Source of the DNA: Bryoerythrophyllum caledonicum
Taxonomy: Eukaryota > Streptophyta > Bryopsida > Pottiales > Pottiaceae
NCBI GenBank assembly: GCA_963971425.1
Contig: OZ020520.1
Coordinates: 12,151,807 to 12,215,806, forward strand
Reading direction: 5' to 3'
Length of the DNA stretch: 64,000 nt
The notes below the pieces were generated by a model. It had not been told where the DNA came from, made no database searches, and saw only the letters and a program-made list of their open reading frames with translations. Positions 1 to 12,916 of this stretch are shown piece after piece; within the stretch, counting starts at the first letter, position 1; each line of letters starts with the position of its first letter. The translations under genes and the position numbers were made by a program.

Positions 1-905
1 GTGCAATGAATGCACCACCTCAACACCAGGCCACCCACCACCTTTACGTGCCTCCCCATAGGAACCAGCTGCAAGTAGGAAATAACCTCCTACCACAAGG
101 TTATGTGTCCCCTAGTCAAGGCTCTGGAGGACCGCAAAGACCGCGTTTTGAAATACACTATGTATGTGGTAAGAGGCATGCACCCGGGAAGTGTTGGGTG
201 GAGAGTAGGGTAGTATGCACCAGTTGTGGTGGTAACCACCCAACCGATGTGTGCCAGAAGCCCGATAAGGTGATTCCAATGAGCTTCCCACAAGGAAACT
301 ATCCACAACAAGCTCAAGATCACATGAGAGGAGCACGTGACCCGGTCTCGAATAATACCCTTAGACCACCTACACTTTACTATGATTTTAGCAATAACCG
401 TCAAAACCAAAGCCCTCTAATGGGGTTAAACACAAGAGACGGGTATATTTTCCTTAGCCAAGGTCAGCCCCAAGGGGAACAACAAAACCAAGGGCTACAA
501 AACGTGCCGTACACGGCGGTTTTGAGTGAGGTGGTGACCAAATAATCTTCCACACTCACGGAGCTACACGTGGTTTTCCATGAGGTGAATTCGACTAGCG
601 AGGTGAAGTCTAGTGAATTACTTGCCTTAGCGGTCCTCATGCGGTCAAAGCGAAATGAATCCAAGTACATGAGTCCCCCTCCTCCCATTCCTGAGGATAC
701 TGATAGCTCCAAGGAAGATTCCCCTCATTTTTTGGACCTGAAGGAGACCACCAAGGGCGCCGTAGAGACCACCAAGGGCGTCGTAGAGACCACCAAAAGG
801 GCTAACTCTATGTCTCCATCCGGGGAAGCTATGGCATGGAAATCCTCATCTCATGCCAATAAAAATTCTTTCCAACAAAAGAAAGAGAAGAGAAAAATCT
901 TATGA
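1..905 (+). pseudogene. LTR-retrotransposon gag/pol fragment with two zinc knuckles
   Basis: One reading frame runs from position 6 to 905, broken by a single TAA at 543-545. The N-terminal part is Gln/Pro/Asn-rich. At about residues 50-85 come two knuckle-like motifs with the same spacing (C or H-x2-C-x3-H-x4-C), ending in GKC and DVC; the first has His in place of its first Cys. This is the nucleic-acid-binding end of a retroelement Gag. The part after the stop is acidic and contains three tandem ETTKG-like repeats (about 745-800). No protease, RT or integrase follows and no LTR was found, so this is a truncated relic that also runs off the left edge. Ty3-type is more likely than copia, but this was not decided. 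Confidence 0.6.
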
Positions 906-1289
906 GATTAAAGTATAGGAAGAATTAGAGTATGAGATATTTCATGTTCTGTAGTTTGCACCGATGAAATGCATGAGTGGTATAGTTAGTTCCCTTTACA
1001 ACAAATAATGTGCTTGGGTTGTTATAAAGGAAGCTGACTGTTATAATGTAAACAAACAATGTTGTTGTGGGTGAAAGTCCACTAAGGTGGTATATTTATA
1101 ATGTCACAAATGGTTTTGGAAAGAGTTACGAACCTTCAATTGCTGCATAGTGCGAATGTGGAACCGATCTTGGAATTCTATTGATGGAATGTAATAATTG
1201 CCTTGATTTAAAGTATAGAAACTCCAAAAATGTTGAGTTTTGACTTACAATTTGGCCAATATAGGTATATCTTTCATCAATATATACTT
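906..1289. other. Non-coding stretch, short repeat-like pieces only
   Basis: No gene is recognised. The part at 985-1060 (tttacaacaaa, gttataaaggaagctgactg) resembles short sequences at about 8740-8790, 9000-9040, 10650-10710 and 11730-11770 inside introns of the GH28 gene. This suggests a small dispersed repeat family. Confidence 0.3.
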
Positions 1290-1690
1290 CTCACAAGTAT
1301 ATGACATTTACCAAATATTCTTATTTTGAGAGTTCTAGAAAGTTAAATACTTCAAAAATTTTGGGACACATTCATGCCACAATGTGTTCATATAATATAA
1401 TTGAAAATGCTAGATTGGAAACTTATTTTCACTTTTATTGCTAAAAAACAAGATATTTTTTCAGGGCTCCTCAAATAGGGATCAATGTTGATTTTTGCTC
1501 TGATTTCTTATCCAATCGGATACTTCATGCATAGATCCATCTTGAAACATACTTTTTTCTTAAGAAAAACCTTTTTTTTCCAATAATTTAGGCAAAATCA
1601 AGTTTTTTTTGCCCAAAAAAGTATAGTTATAGGTATATTTTTTTGCCCAAAAGTGAGTAACCCTAACTGACTTCTACCCTTGTAACATGA
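1290..1690 (+). repeat. Dispersed repeat family R1, copy A (partial)
   Basis: This block matches 49205-50050 in the same orientation and 44480-45320 in reverse. Shared landmarks are a cluster around tacttcaaaaa, a piece around ttgaaaatgctaga, and the end tttttgcccaaaagt. No coding potential is seen. The family is probably a non-autonomous element or a fragment of a larger transposon; its ends are not resolved. Confidence 0.55.
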
Positions 1691-1699
1691 GCTGATTGT

Positions 1700-1930
1700 T
1701 ACAATGAAATGATTTTTTATTACAAACAGGGTTGTAGTGTAGGATGCTTATTGTATTGGCAATACATGCTCCAGGACCTTAAAACTCTCCCATGGTGCTC
1801 CAAGTTCTCGAAGAGTTGACTAGTAGTTTCACCTTTGCCAAGCCAAGTCACCCTTTCCATGTGGTTTTAGTTACTAAAATATTAGATCATAAAGTAGGAG
1901 GTGACATGAAATCATCCCTTTCATCTTACA
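1700..1930 (+). repeat. Dispersed repeat also present in GH28 intron 2
   Basis: This block (landmarks aaactctcccatgg, gaagagttgactagtagtt, taggaggtgacatg) is recognisably similar to 9110-9350 inside intron 2 of the GH28 gene. The ORF drawn through it at 1792-2298 is open by chance and is not called a gene. Confidence 0.5.
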
Positions 1931-2092
1931 AGAAAACTTCATTGTTACTTTTGTGGACTAGAGCACCTAAGACAATAATTATTGGTTTTGATTTTAAATG
2001 GCATATGTCCCTGTTTAGTGCACCTAGGATAAAGGAATGGAAATTACCATCATCCTTCAAAGAAGTTATAGCTAAGTATAGTAGCCTAGGGC

Positions 2093-2297
2093 GAATTGAC
2101 CCCCTTGTTGGGAGCCTCTCGACAAAAGGAGGCCAAATTGCCCCAACGTCGTTCATCCCATCCTTGGTGCCCACTCTTCCTAGCCCCCCAACCCCAACCC
2201 GCTCCCCGTCCAGGCCCGTAATTGGGCACTCAATCCAACTAGCCCTTCCGGACCGCCCTTCTCCGCCATGCAACCCTCTGCCGTGGAGAACCAATTA
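2093..2297 (+). repeat. GC-rich dispersed repeat R2, copy 1
   Basis: The segment begins cctagggcgaattgac and ends near ccgtggagaaccaatt. Its reverse complement recurs at about 4408-5008, where it is interrupted. GC content is well above the flanks. No protein family is recognised in any frame. It may be a short non-autonomous element. Confidence 0.55.
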
Positions 2298-2340
2298 ATT
2301 GCATGTTCCTGAAACTGTTGCCTTCTTATGTGAGCTCATG

Positions 2341-3293
2341 TTAACCCCTAAGGTACCAAGGCAGTTTTACACCAAAAACACTTCAAAATTAATGGATTCT
2401 AGTGCAATGAATAAAGAAGGTAACAAAAACTTCGATTTTTAGTTCTGACCGTAAGATCTCAATAAAGGCTTATTAAGTAATACATGTACAAAATTTCATA
2501 AACTTTGACCGCACGGATTGAAAGATTATAGTGTTTGAAGTCAAGCAAATGGTTCATTTTCTTCCCTGCATTTAGTGGATCAGCAGACTTTGACTTCACT
2601 TGGTGTCAAAAAAATTCACTACACAAGGTCTAAATATATTACCATCTTGTTAAGCATGATGTTAGCTCCTTACACACCAATTTTTAGAGGTAGAGACAGG
2701 GTGTAGCATATTCAAAACAAGTGTGCAAGGAGTGGAGGCTCGAAATTTGTTAATTCACACTTTAATTTTTTTTGAACTTAATATGTTTTTGATTGATAAT
2801 CCGAATGGTTAATAAGAAGGTTTACATTACATATTGTTGTGGAAAAAATAAAAAGTGAAAAATATAAAGATCTCTAGGTTTTATGTGGAAAAGAAGAAGT
2901 ATTTTTGGTACCTTGCCCGACAATGAGTGACAATGTGTGAAAATGTTTGACTTGGGTTGGTATGCTATTTTTCACTAAAGACAAGAACTTTTTTTTGACA
3001 ATATGAAGGGAAATAATATACCTTGCGAGTACTGAAAATCTCACTTTCAATAGAGTGTCCTATCAAAAGTTTTTGGAGGTGCCCGAGGTGCCCGCCCTCC
3101 CCATTTGAAATTAAAAACCCTATAACTTTTTCATCAAATGTCCAATTTAGGAAAAAATTGTTTTCCCACTAAGGTCTTGGTAATGCCCTTCTATGGTAAG
3201 AATTTCAAAGATGAATGTTTGAAATTGACAGCATAGGAACCTGACCGAATTTTCAAAAAGCCCGTTTTGGACACTTGGTCCTTTAGGGGTTAA
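2341..3293. mobile_element. piggyBac-type MITE, copy 1 (TTAA target)
   Basis: A 953-bp block starts TTAACCCCTAAGG and ends CCTTTAGGGGTTAA. That gives inverted ends of the form CCCCTAA(A)GG flanked by TTAA, the layout typical of piggyBac-superfamily non-autonomous elements. A closely similar copy lies at 47403-48379. There is no ORF, so it would need a transposase in trans. Confidence 0.75.
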
Positions 3294-4407
3294 CACTCAC
3301 TTTTCAAGTACAAGCATGTCAACCAATGTGAGACTCCGTTCCCTACTGCTTTATAATCAACCTGTTTGTCACAAATGGTACCATCTGGATGTTTGTCTAG
3401 TCACAATTCGAGTGAAGAATTCAGTCTAATTGCTCATGGCAAAAAAAAATGCCGATCTGCGTTTGGTTTGATTTCGATCTGGACCTACCTTGTTGCACTA
3501 TGGAAACTTAGGTTTTCATCCCGCTTGAATCAGGATGGTACGTGAATAGCTGTCGAACATGCATGGCCAGAGTTGCATCTTGAAAGGAATGTGCCAAATG
3601 GCTGTTATCTTGCACGAGGGAGGGTTTATTCCATGTCCCTTGCGCTTCACATACGGTTTGGATTTAGCTTACCCTCACACTGTCCTAATGAAATGTCTTT
3701 CCTTATGTAAGCTCCTCCTCACTTTTTCAGTAACAGCATGAGAATTGATCAATATTTGCCATGGATTTTGTAGAGTGTGGGTCTCGTCCCTGCTTCTATA
3801 TTCAACGTCAAAGATGTGATATCGTTACTGGAGTAAGAATAGAAAAAGCTCACGTGGATGTGTTTGTCGGCTATATTTCTAGAACTCAACTTACTTATGC
3901 TAATGTGCGTATGATTCTGTCTTGCGCAGTGGATGTTTGTCTGATTTCATTCAATGTCACTGAGAGTCTCAAAGATGTGATATTATTACGGGTTTATTAG
4001 GGATTGGTGTATCAAAAAGCTCATACGGATGTCTGTCTGCATTATTCTAGCCTATGACCTAATCAGCTACTTGCTCATGCTTAAAACTGAATGTTGAGGT
4101 GCGTTAGGTTCACGTCTTGCACAATGTGACTTGTGTGTTGATTCAAGTGCGGGGCCAGGAGTAAAGGCAGGGCGTGAGCTTGGTGCCGGCATACAAACGT
4201 CACATTTGCCTGAGAGACTCGGTAGTTGTTGAATTAATTGAATCGTTTACATTGTAAGGTAAACCCGCTGCCGCCATCGCCACCACCACCATCAACATAC
4301 AGTTAACGCTAATGGAGCAACCCACTTATCTCATTTCAATACAAGTTCTACCATATCATCTCAACAGGAAAAAAAGACAAAGTAGGAATTAAAAAGAACT
4401 TTACTTT
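3294..4407. other. No recognised gene
   Basis: Mixed-composition DNA. Two short open frames (3559-3741 and 3761-4000) have no recognisable domain. The segments 3800-3850 and 3960-4020 share related words (aaagatgtgatat, aaaaagctca), suggesting an old local duplication. Near 4270-4300 there is a short ccgccatcgccaccacc tract. Confidence 0.3.
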
Positions 4408-5008
4408 CTTTGGTTCTCCATAGTAGAAGGATTGCACGGTAGAGAAGGGTGGTCCAGAAGGACTAGCCGAACTGAGAGCATCACCACTACGCGGCCTGGA
4501 AACCGGGGAGTATGGCGGTCAAAGGAATTGTAACACCGGGCCCGGAGTGATTCAGTCGGTGCAATCATGCACCGCAGAACTGAAAAAAATTCTGAAACCC
4601 TGTAGACCACCACCCATGCCTCACCGAGGAATGCCACATCCCCACATGGAAGATCGTTATTGGAAGTCGCGCCCGGTGAAGTTTTCGAGGAGGCCACCAT
4701 TTGATGCAAGTATCCCGTTGCTTTTAAAAATTCCGCCAAAATATTTCCAAGTCTGAAGTACCCCGGGCCCACGGTGGAGGGGCCTGCCACCCGGACCCCA
4801 AACCGGGCAGGCCTGCCGAGATGGAGCCGTGTGGTGGAGCTGCTCTGAGTGCCTTATTACGGGCATGGACGAGGAGCCGGTTGGGGTTGGGGTTAGGGGG
4901 GCTTGGAAGTGTGGGACACCAAGTATGGGATGAAGGACGTTGGGGCGGGTTGCCCTCTCTTCATCAGGAGGCTCCCAACAAGGGGTCAATTCGCCCTGGG
5001 CAAGTATC
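4408..5008 (-). repeat. Dispersed repeat R2, copy 2, interrupted
   Basis: Reverse-complement copy of 2093-2297. The outer parts match (ggttctccatagtagaag at the left, ggggtcaattcgccct at the right). Roughly 370 bp at about 4478-4845 has no counterpart in copy 1, so this copy has either taken an insertion or kept sequence that copy 1 lost. Confidence 0.5.
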
Positions 5009-7531
5009 GCTTTGACAGGACATCCCCACGCTGGGACTTACCAGCCGTGGGGGAGTGATGAAGAGAGCTCGGATGAATGGCAATCTCATTTTGGTTTTTT
5101 ATGGGCCGATTCCGCTTTCGCGACCGCTCTCCGGTCATTCCCGCTGCGCGCTGACCCACTCCGCTCCCACATTTTTTTGCTCCACTCTGCATCACGCGGC
5201 GCATGCATAGCATTGATTTGTAGTTTTACGCTCTGCATTACGCCGGGTATCATCAAGTCAAGATTCGTTAATTTTTCAGGTTTGTTTCCGGTGGAAGAGT
5301 ACAAGTTGATTGCCATCGTCATGTCTGTGTGCTCGCAAGCTCTTCATCTCCTATTTTTCTGTCCTTTTCTAGTTCTGGAGAGTATGTGCATCTCCTAATT
5401 ATTTCTTTCTTGTCTCGATTCCAGTGCACATGGAAGAGTACGAGTACACGGTGATGAGCATTGGTGAGTGCCGCGATGGTTGCAACGCCCATAGCTAGTC
5501 GCGCGTAACTGGGAGGGTGTGTGCGTTGAGTCTGGCAATGTGAAGTATAATTCTTCCAAGCTTGCATACAGAAACCCTAACTCTACAGGTATTTTCTCAC
5601 CTTACGTATGTCGTCATTCTCTGGCACTTTGATGTTGTGGTTATTTTTTGAAAATCATGTGCTTTTCCACGTTTTGTCTGCAGAACGCACACGGTTGGTG
5701 CAGTGGAGGACCTGGTGTGAAGAGGATAGGCGATGCTCGGGTTCTTGTCACTGGTGATCAGAAAGCTGGTCCGCCACGCCCTGTCTTCCACTGAATGCTT
5801 GTCGTAGCAGCTCCCAAGTGGTAATTTTGTAACGAAGCGAATTGGACAGGTTTATGAGCCGTGGACTTTGCAGAAACCTTTTCTGCAACGTGTGTGATGC
5901 TCAGTGAACAAGTTGTTTTGTGTACAGACTATTATATAGCTGCAAACAACTGAGTAGTTACTATTGAGATTTGAAAATGTAGTTGCGTATGAATCTTGTT
6001 GGAACATCATCGCCAGCTGCGAGGATTATTTTTGCAGAAGTAGTATGTTAGGGATTATGGAATAATCTGGACTATGTTGTTCCAGCGTGTACAATCTTTT
6101 GATCGAAATGATTCTCAAAAATGAGACCTATTTGCATACACTTTGTATTGATGTTTACTGTTTGGACTTCGTGAAGTCCTGTATTTTGCGGTCAGCTAGT
6201 GCCAGCTTGGTGATATTGCCCTCGAATCGCTCCGCTTGAACCCCTTCGCTCTCCATTGCAGGCTCCCCTATCGCCCCGCTCTACCGCTCTCTACTTGTCC
6301 TGCTTGGCTCAGCATCGCCCGCTCGTCCCGCTCAGCTCCAACTTCCACTTTACTTTCAGGATGATGTGAGCTCGTTGAAGCCGTCATCCTGTGCACAATG
6401 TATCAATGCATTTTGAAGGTTTGTATACGTTCTTATTATGCTAGGTATCGAATCTGAGTGATAACGGTGTGCTAACCAGGTTGGGTCCAAGGTTTGGTTT
6501 ATTTGATTTGTAGTGTCTACGACCTCTTCAGACATGTAAAAGAAGCCAAAGCTGCGGTCTTGGCTTTCCTCTTCAATAGTCTCCGCATCATGCTTTAGAC
6601 CATGTGAAAAAAGCCAAAGCTGTGAACTTAGCTTTAAGGTAGAGGTTAGTTTGCACTTTGCTATTGAAAAACGTGAATGACATGATGCCAACTCCTGCAA
6701 TCCTCAAAGAATCGGCATGCAAATATTCAGCTTATAAACATGGTCATTCTTTCTCAAATTAGCGCTCTCACGTGGATGATAAGTCAAACTTAAGTTGGGG
6801 TTTCAAAGGGCAGCCAACTTACAGCAACCATGATCTAATGTCCACAACCTTTCATTCAACGTCATTTTTCTCAAAAGAACAGCCTCTGGAACTTAGCGTA
6901 TGAAGACTCAGCGTATGAGCTCTTTGTTCAAGCATGGACCACCCACTCTTGCATTTACGAGTCACGAAGAGCCACAAAGGAGAGCTTGCAACGCAAAAGC
7001 CTGGTCCAGAGAGGAGCGGATCAGCGCAGAGCGAAAATGCCGGGGCAGCAGTCGGGCGAAGGCGGATACAGTCTCGGAGCGGAGCAGGAAGGCGTGAAGG
7101 CGCCATCGACACGCGAACTGTGCGGGTCGGGTTTCTGAACTATGCTGCAGCGGGCCGGTACGTGGCCGGGCGGGGAGCTGCCCGAGAAGCGGGCTGGCAC
7201 AGAAGAACTGCCCGTGGATCTTGAACGAAAACGGTGTTCATGCAGCATTCATCCTCCTCCAGTGGGGATATCCTGTCCACGCCGGCAAGTATAGCGCCGT
7301 TTCGTAAGAACTTAGCTGACGTGAAAAGGAGGAAGTAAGGGCTGCATGCGCTATTTAGGTCCTTGACGGTTATGCAGGTGCGTGCTGTGTGAGCCCTAAA
7401 CTCCGGCATTCATACTTTCTGCATCGACTACAAGCTGCTTGTGTGCCACATGTTTGATGGGAAGATGTCGTTGTTGCTTCTTGAACTCTGTCCCAGGAAG
7501 TTGGTGCTAACTACTTATATGAAGTGGCTAC
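5009..7531. other. Upstream region of the GH28 gene; no gene called
   Basis: No protein domain is recognised. There are isolated splice-like edges: ttccag before 5426, a GTGAG donor near 5463, ttttgtctgcag near 5684. A small spliced or non-coding transcript at 5.2-5.9 kb is therefore possible but unsupported. Three GC-rich patches (5090-5180, 6220-6340, 6970-7230) share gctccgctc-like words and look like decayed copies of one element. The last 200 bp would hold the promoter and 5' UTR of the GH28 gene. Confidence 0.3.
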
Positions 7532-10500
7532 ATGGGATGTAGCCGTTTGCAGTTCAAAACGATCAGAAGCAGGCTCTTGTCAGTTAGCTCCATGACGAGC
7601 ACACAGCTTTGTCACTTCCTCATCCTCTTGAGTTGCCTGAGCTTGTTTGAAAGCCCGTTTGGTATGGTGGGGTCTTCTCCCATGGATTATCATGACAGCA
7701 TCTTTGGACATCATGGTGTAAGTTTTAGCATCTGACCTTCCAGCTTGCAGATTTGCCTTGCGGAGTGCAATTTAAACATGAGTTTAGGTTTCTTTCTTGT
7801 GTCATTTTTGTATTCTAACCCATGCTCTAGTGTGTAACCCATGCTCTAATGTGTAGATGCTGAAGACCTAGTTAGATTTATTATGAGGAGAGAGAAATTT
7901 ACTTTATTACTGAAAGGGAGATCACAGCACAGTTGGTTGGCAACCACAAGTATTGCCTTATTCTGTTATTTGTGAAGTGAGGCCAGGAGTTTTAACCCCT
8001 TTTTCATTTTTAATAAACTGAATGTAACCCAAGATAGCTCTAATTTTCCTTACTCAACTCCAAGAAGAAAGAGGTGACTAAAATTCATGTTACAATGTGA
8101 CCTCTCTTTCCTTCCCAAAGCCGGTCAAAACTATATGTAACTTGAGTTTACATACCACAAAGCTCTTCCGATGATTGATTTGAAAAAAATTAGTTGAGAG
8201 ACCACGAAGCTCAATAGCTTGTAAGAGAGAACAAATACTAGCATTATAAAAAAACAAAAACAGAAACCAAAAAGAGGGGTATCTAATTCAAGCGTGGGGT
8301 GACTGCTTCACAAATATCTTCACTGGCGTTTCTCCGATTTGTAGTTTCTTTGCGTTGGCATGCAGTCAAAAGAGAGCTGCGCTTCCATTGTTGAGACTTG
8401 GAACCCCCGGCGTGAACACTGCGTGTCCATTACGGATTTCGGCGCAGTGGGGGATGGCAAGGCGCTGAACACACACGCGTTTGAGAAGGCCATGATGCAC
8501 CTCCACCGGTCCGCTCACCGAGGAGGTGCCAGGCTGCGCATTCCGGCAGGGCGCTGGCTCACGGGAAGCGTCACCTTGATCAGTCACCTCACGCTGTACT
8601 TGGACTCCGGAGCTGTCATCCTTGGATCTCAGGTCAGCAATTTCATACAGTTTCCTCAAAGTCCTTCCTGAAAGAGGAAAGAGAAGAGAAAGACAGGGCA
8701 AGATTTAAATATGGAAAGAAATAAAGCACACAGTCAGCTTCCTTTACAACATCATTAGTTAGAAAAGCCCAAATGTTATTGTAAAGGGAGTTATCTAATT
8801 TAGTGGTAGTCACCTTGATCACTCACCTCGCACTTTACTTGGAGCCTGGATCTGCAATCCTTGGATCTCAAGTTAAGAATTTGATAGAGTTAATTTCTTC
8901 AAAGTCCTTTCAGAAAGAGGAAACATAAGAGAAAGGCAGGGCAAGATTTGAATATGGAAATAAATAGTGCATGAAGAATCTTATACAACCTGCTTCCTTT
9001 ACAACAAAATTTGTTAGAAAAGTCCAGATATTGTTGTATATGGAGCTATTTAATCTAGTGGTAGATACGAGGGATGGACTTGACAGATGATGGTAAATTT
9101 TGGTAAGATGAACGGGGTTGTTGTAGTGGGAGCTGACTACTCTCTTTTTATGCATTAGTAACATGCATGGGTAATAATGGTTTTTGGGCCCTACCCATTG
9201 CAAGCTAAAGCTCTCCCATAGATCCCAAGTTTATGAAGAGTTCACCAGTAGTTCCCCTACACCTTTTCTAAGCCAAATCACCTTTTCCATGGGGTTCTGG
9301 TTACTGATATAAGATCGTAAAGTGGGAAGTGACATGTAGGGTAACCCTCTTTCACTTTGAGGGAAACTCCAATAGCAGAGTTATTTGTTTAAAGTAAGGC
9401 AAACATTCCTTATTTCTCATTTTTAATTATAAAAACAGCCCTAAGTAGCTTCTAGTATTTCTTTAATCAAATCAAAGAAGAATATGGCAATTAAGATGTA
9501 TGGTACATCATGACCTTTAGTTCTTTACTTGTGTTAATACTTCTTCTAACTTGAGTTTAAAGACCGCCAAATGAAGAATTGGAGTTGAGAGACTAGTAAG
9601 CTCTTTTCCCTTTTCTTCTCCCTTTTCTAGTTTGTCCCTTCATTGTAATTGTATTTTATACTCAAGTACAACTGGTATTTAATGTCATGGTTGTGCTTTT
9701 GTAGGACTTCAACGACTATCCTATCATTCAAGGGTTGCCCTCATATGGTCGAGGTCGTGAGCTTCCTGGTCCAAGATACAGCAGTTTGATCAATGGTAAT
9801 GATCTTGAGGATGTTATCATTACAGGTAATTGATGCTTTCCAATTGTATTGGTTGTTAAAGAAAAAGCAAAATGAAATTCCTCATGCTCTCTATCTTTCC
9901 ATATCTAAATCTCACATTGCCTTTTTCATTACTTTCCTCTCCAAAAAGTACTTTTTGGAAAACTCTATCTTTCAACCATGGAATGTCTGAGCCTGTAGCT
10001 GTGTAATTAAACTGTATTTTTGTTTGAAAAAACCAGATTCTTTTTGGCATATTTTCATACTTCTGTCTCCTACATTGTCGGGAAATTATCTAAATTAGTA
10101 AATTACTGATTTTGAATTCTCACTCAAGTTTTTGATATTTTATTGGTGTGATTACAGGTGATAATGGAGTAATCGATGGACAAGGAGTGGCATGGTGGAA
10201 TGCATTTCAAAACAAAATATTGAAACACACTCGAGGCCACCTGTTGGAGCTTATTGGGGGACGCAACATCTTGATTTCAAATCTAACTTTCCAGAACTCG
10301 CCATTCTGGACCATTCACCCAGTCTACTGCAAGTAAAATAATCCCTTACCAAGATGTGAGAGATATGAGAGATATACATAAAGTGGCTTGGAGTTTGGTT
10401 TATGTTTGATGGTCTTGTTCATGTTAGGAGTATACAATATTCTATACATTATGTGTATGATATACAGTACATTTGTCACACGTGTGGTTCTCACCAATCA

Positions 10501-12916
10501 ACCCCTAACATTTAGCCCTTCAAGGATGAGATGGCTATGGACGATGGAGAATCTACGAGTGTAATAGATGATATTCTACATGATCCATTACTCTTGTAGG
10601 TTCAACCATCATTCATAGCCACCTCGTTCTTAAAGGGTTGAAGATACAGTCAACTCCCTTTACATTAGTCTTGTTGGTTATGTCTGCTATATATAGAGGC
10701 TGCTATAATGGGCCGTTGTTCTAATGGACAGGATTGGTGAAGGTTGTAATGTGGGAGTATTGGATGAATGGAAATGACTTTTTGATGGGAGTGATGACAA
10801 GTTGGAAGTGCCTAGGAAGCAAGGCCTAGGGAAGGAGTTTGATGATGAATGAGGTTGTAATAGCAAATGGTTGTTATAATGAGCAGAAATTTTTCTCTTG
10901 ACCCAAGCCGCCTCATATAATGAGATTATTGTGATATCATATGGTTTTCCAAAGGGAGTTGATTGTATCTCTATCATCTTGAAGAATGTTTTCTACAATA
11001 TCTTTAGAGTTGTTTGTAAAGGTTCAATAAGATACCCTTGCTCCTTATTTTTATATTACTATTTGTTCAATCATAATAGTCATTATATTGGATTTTTTTT
11101 TATGGTCTCTCATTTAGAATTGATATCAAGTGTATTAGAGCTTCATGGTCTCTAAGTTCAAGTTAATGATAGTTTGAGCCACCTTTGAGAAGGAAAAAAT
11201 GAGAGGTCATATTGTACTATAAATCTTAGCCCTCTACTTTCTCTCTGAGTTGATTCTAAAAATTGAAAGCTATTTAGAACTAATTTTAATAATCAATTAA
11301 TGAAAATCAAATATGTCCAAACTCACGGTAACTTTGCCTCACTTCACAAATGTCTCTAATGTGTTTCATTTGATTTTTCAGAAACGTGGTGGTTAAACAT
11401 ATCACTATTTTGAATCCAGTAGACGGTGCTCCAAACACGGATGGTATTGATCCAGGTAAGAAGCTTGGTGAAGATTACTCATAATCAACCCTTCGTGCAA
11501 ATGCGTCTGAGTCTATTCCAATCAAACATAGAGATGTTTTTATGTAAAAAGGGTCAATTGTGGATGTTCGTAGCATAGTGCAACAAAATTGTGAAGATGA
11601 TGTTTGTATTACTAATTAAAAACTGTATTACTAGAACTTCATCTATTAAGGTAGTTTGTGACTCCACAATCAGTCCTCTACAACACCCATGTCTGTCAAA
11701 ACATCATCTGTTGCGACATCTGTGTTTGTAGATTGTAGAGGGAGCTGGCTGTTGTAAAAGGGAGGTGACTGGCTGTACATAATTGCAATCAAATTCATCC
11801 ACATTTTCATTTCCAAGATGTATGCTTGTTATGCAGACTCAAGTCAATATGTTTGCATAGAGGACTGCTACCTTCAGACTGGCGATGATTCCATTTCCAT
11901 CAAAAGTGGGTGGGATGAATATGGGATGTCCTTTGGGATCCCCAGCAAACATATTTGGGTTAAACGCATAGTTTCGTTTCCACATTCTGCAGGAATTTCT
12001 TTTGGCAGTGAGATGTCTGGCGGCATTTCTCATGTTCACGTAAGATTTGCAGGAACTTCCTGAGGAACTGTTACCAAAAGTAACTTCGAATAAGATGTAA
12101 CTCCTTCTCTTTCATCAGATTCAGCTGTAAATAGTTTTTAAAATCACCGCTAAATAGTTCATGATCAGCATAAAGGAGATACAAGGCAGTTGATATTCAT
12201 CAGAAAAACCTCTTAACTAAAACCTCTTTCAAACTTTAGAGACCATGAAATTATTTCATGAAACTTAATAGACCACCAAATTCTTCAATATCTTAAACGA
12301 ACAGTAGTGAAAATTATCAAACAATCATTAAAAAATCAGGAGGGGGCTAAGCCATAGTTAAACTTTGGGTGACTTTACAACTGAGTCTGACATTGCTTCA
12401 ACTAAGGATCTTATCTGAAACATGCTCTTCCATGTTAACTTGTTTCCTGAATTTGTTTAGAATTTCTTTTGAAAACACCATGTACAACAGACGACGATTT
12501 CTCTGATCTTGCAGGTTGATGACATGGTCATCTCTGGTGGCAGATGGGGTGTGCGGCTGAAAACTGCCATTGGCCGCGGTGCATACATCAAACACATCAA
12601 GGTCAACAACGTAGTCATGTACTCGGTCCTTACGGCACTTGCTATCATGGGTGACTATGGAGGCCACCCCGATGAGAATTGGAACCGGACGGCATACCCA
12701 GTGATAGAGAGCATTCATGCGAACCATATCGTAGGTCAAAACATCACACAAGCAGGTCTTCTGTTGGGGCTCGCCCAGTCGCCATGGCAGCAAATTCATC
12801 TCCATAGTGTTGCCTTGGAAGTAGTCTCACCAACAAACAAGGCTTGGAACTGCTCCTGGGCGTCTGGATCGTCTTTCTTTGTCTTACCCCTCCCTTGTGT
12901 TGAACTTACAAGGTGA
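7532..12916 (+). CDS. GH28 family protein (probable polygalacturonase), 7 exons
   Basis: Exons: 7532-7717, 8366-8632, 9705-9825, 10158-10332, 11382-11455, 11837-12039, 12515-12916. All junctions are GT-AG, phases are compatible, and the product is about 475 residues, normal for plant GH28. The N-terminus is hydrophobic (signal peptide); the second Met at 7592 gives a better one, with basic residues before it. Next come the family opening ITDFGAVGDGK, the NTDGID motif (exon 5/6), TGDDSISIKSG, SAGISFGSEMSGG and RLKTAIGRGAYIK, and a Cys-containing C-terminal tail. It should act in the cell wall or apoplast on pectic galacturonan. The motif variants (GDDS rather than GDDC, SAGISFGSE rather than GHG) are those I recall from the plant clade annotated as probable polygalacturonases. 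No lesion was found, so it is probably functional. Substrate specificity is inferred only. Confidence 0.93.
8570..9050 (+). repeat. Tandem duplication of GH28 exon-2 end plus intron start
   Basis: The 8570-8800 block (last 21 codons of exon 2 and the start of intron 2) recurs at 8809-9050. The duplicated exon part (8809-8871) is still open, reads as a diverged but family-like version of the same strand (LITHLALYLEPGSAILGSQ), and is followed by GTTAAG, a possible donor. The intron halves also match (gaaagaggaaa, aggcagggcaagattt). It could be a relic or a cryptic alternative exon. Confidence 0.8.

Noticed and set aside
1792..2298. 168-codon plus-strand ORF
   Set aside because: It runs through two separate dispersed repeats (1700-1930 and 2093-2297), so it is a chance reading through repeat DNA.
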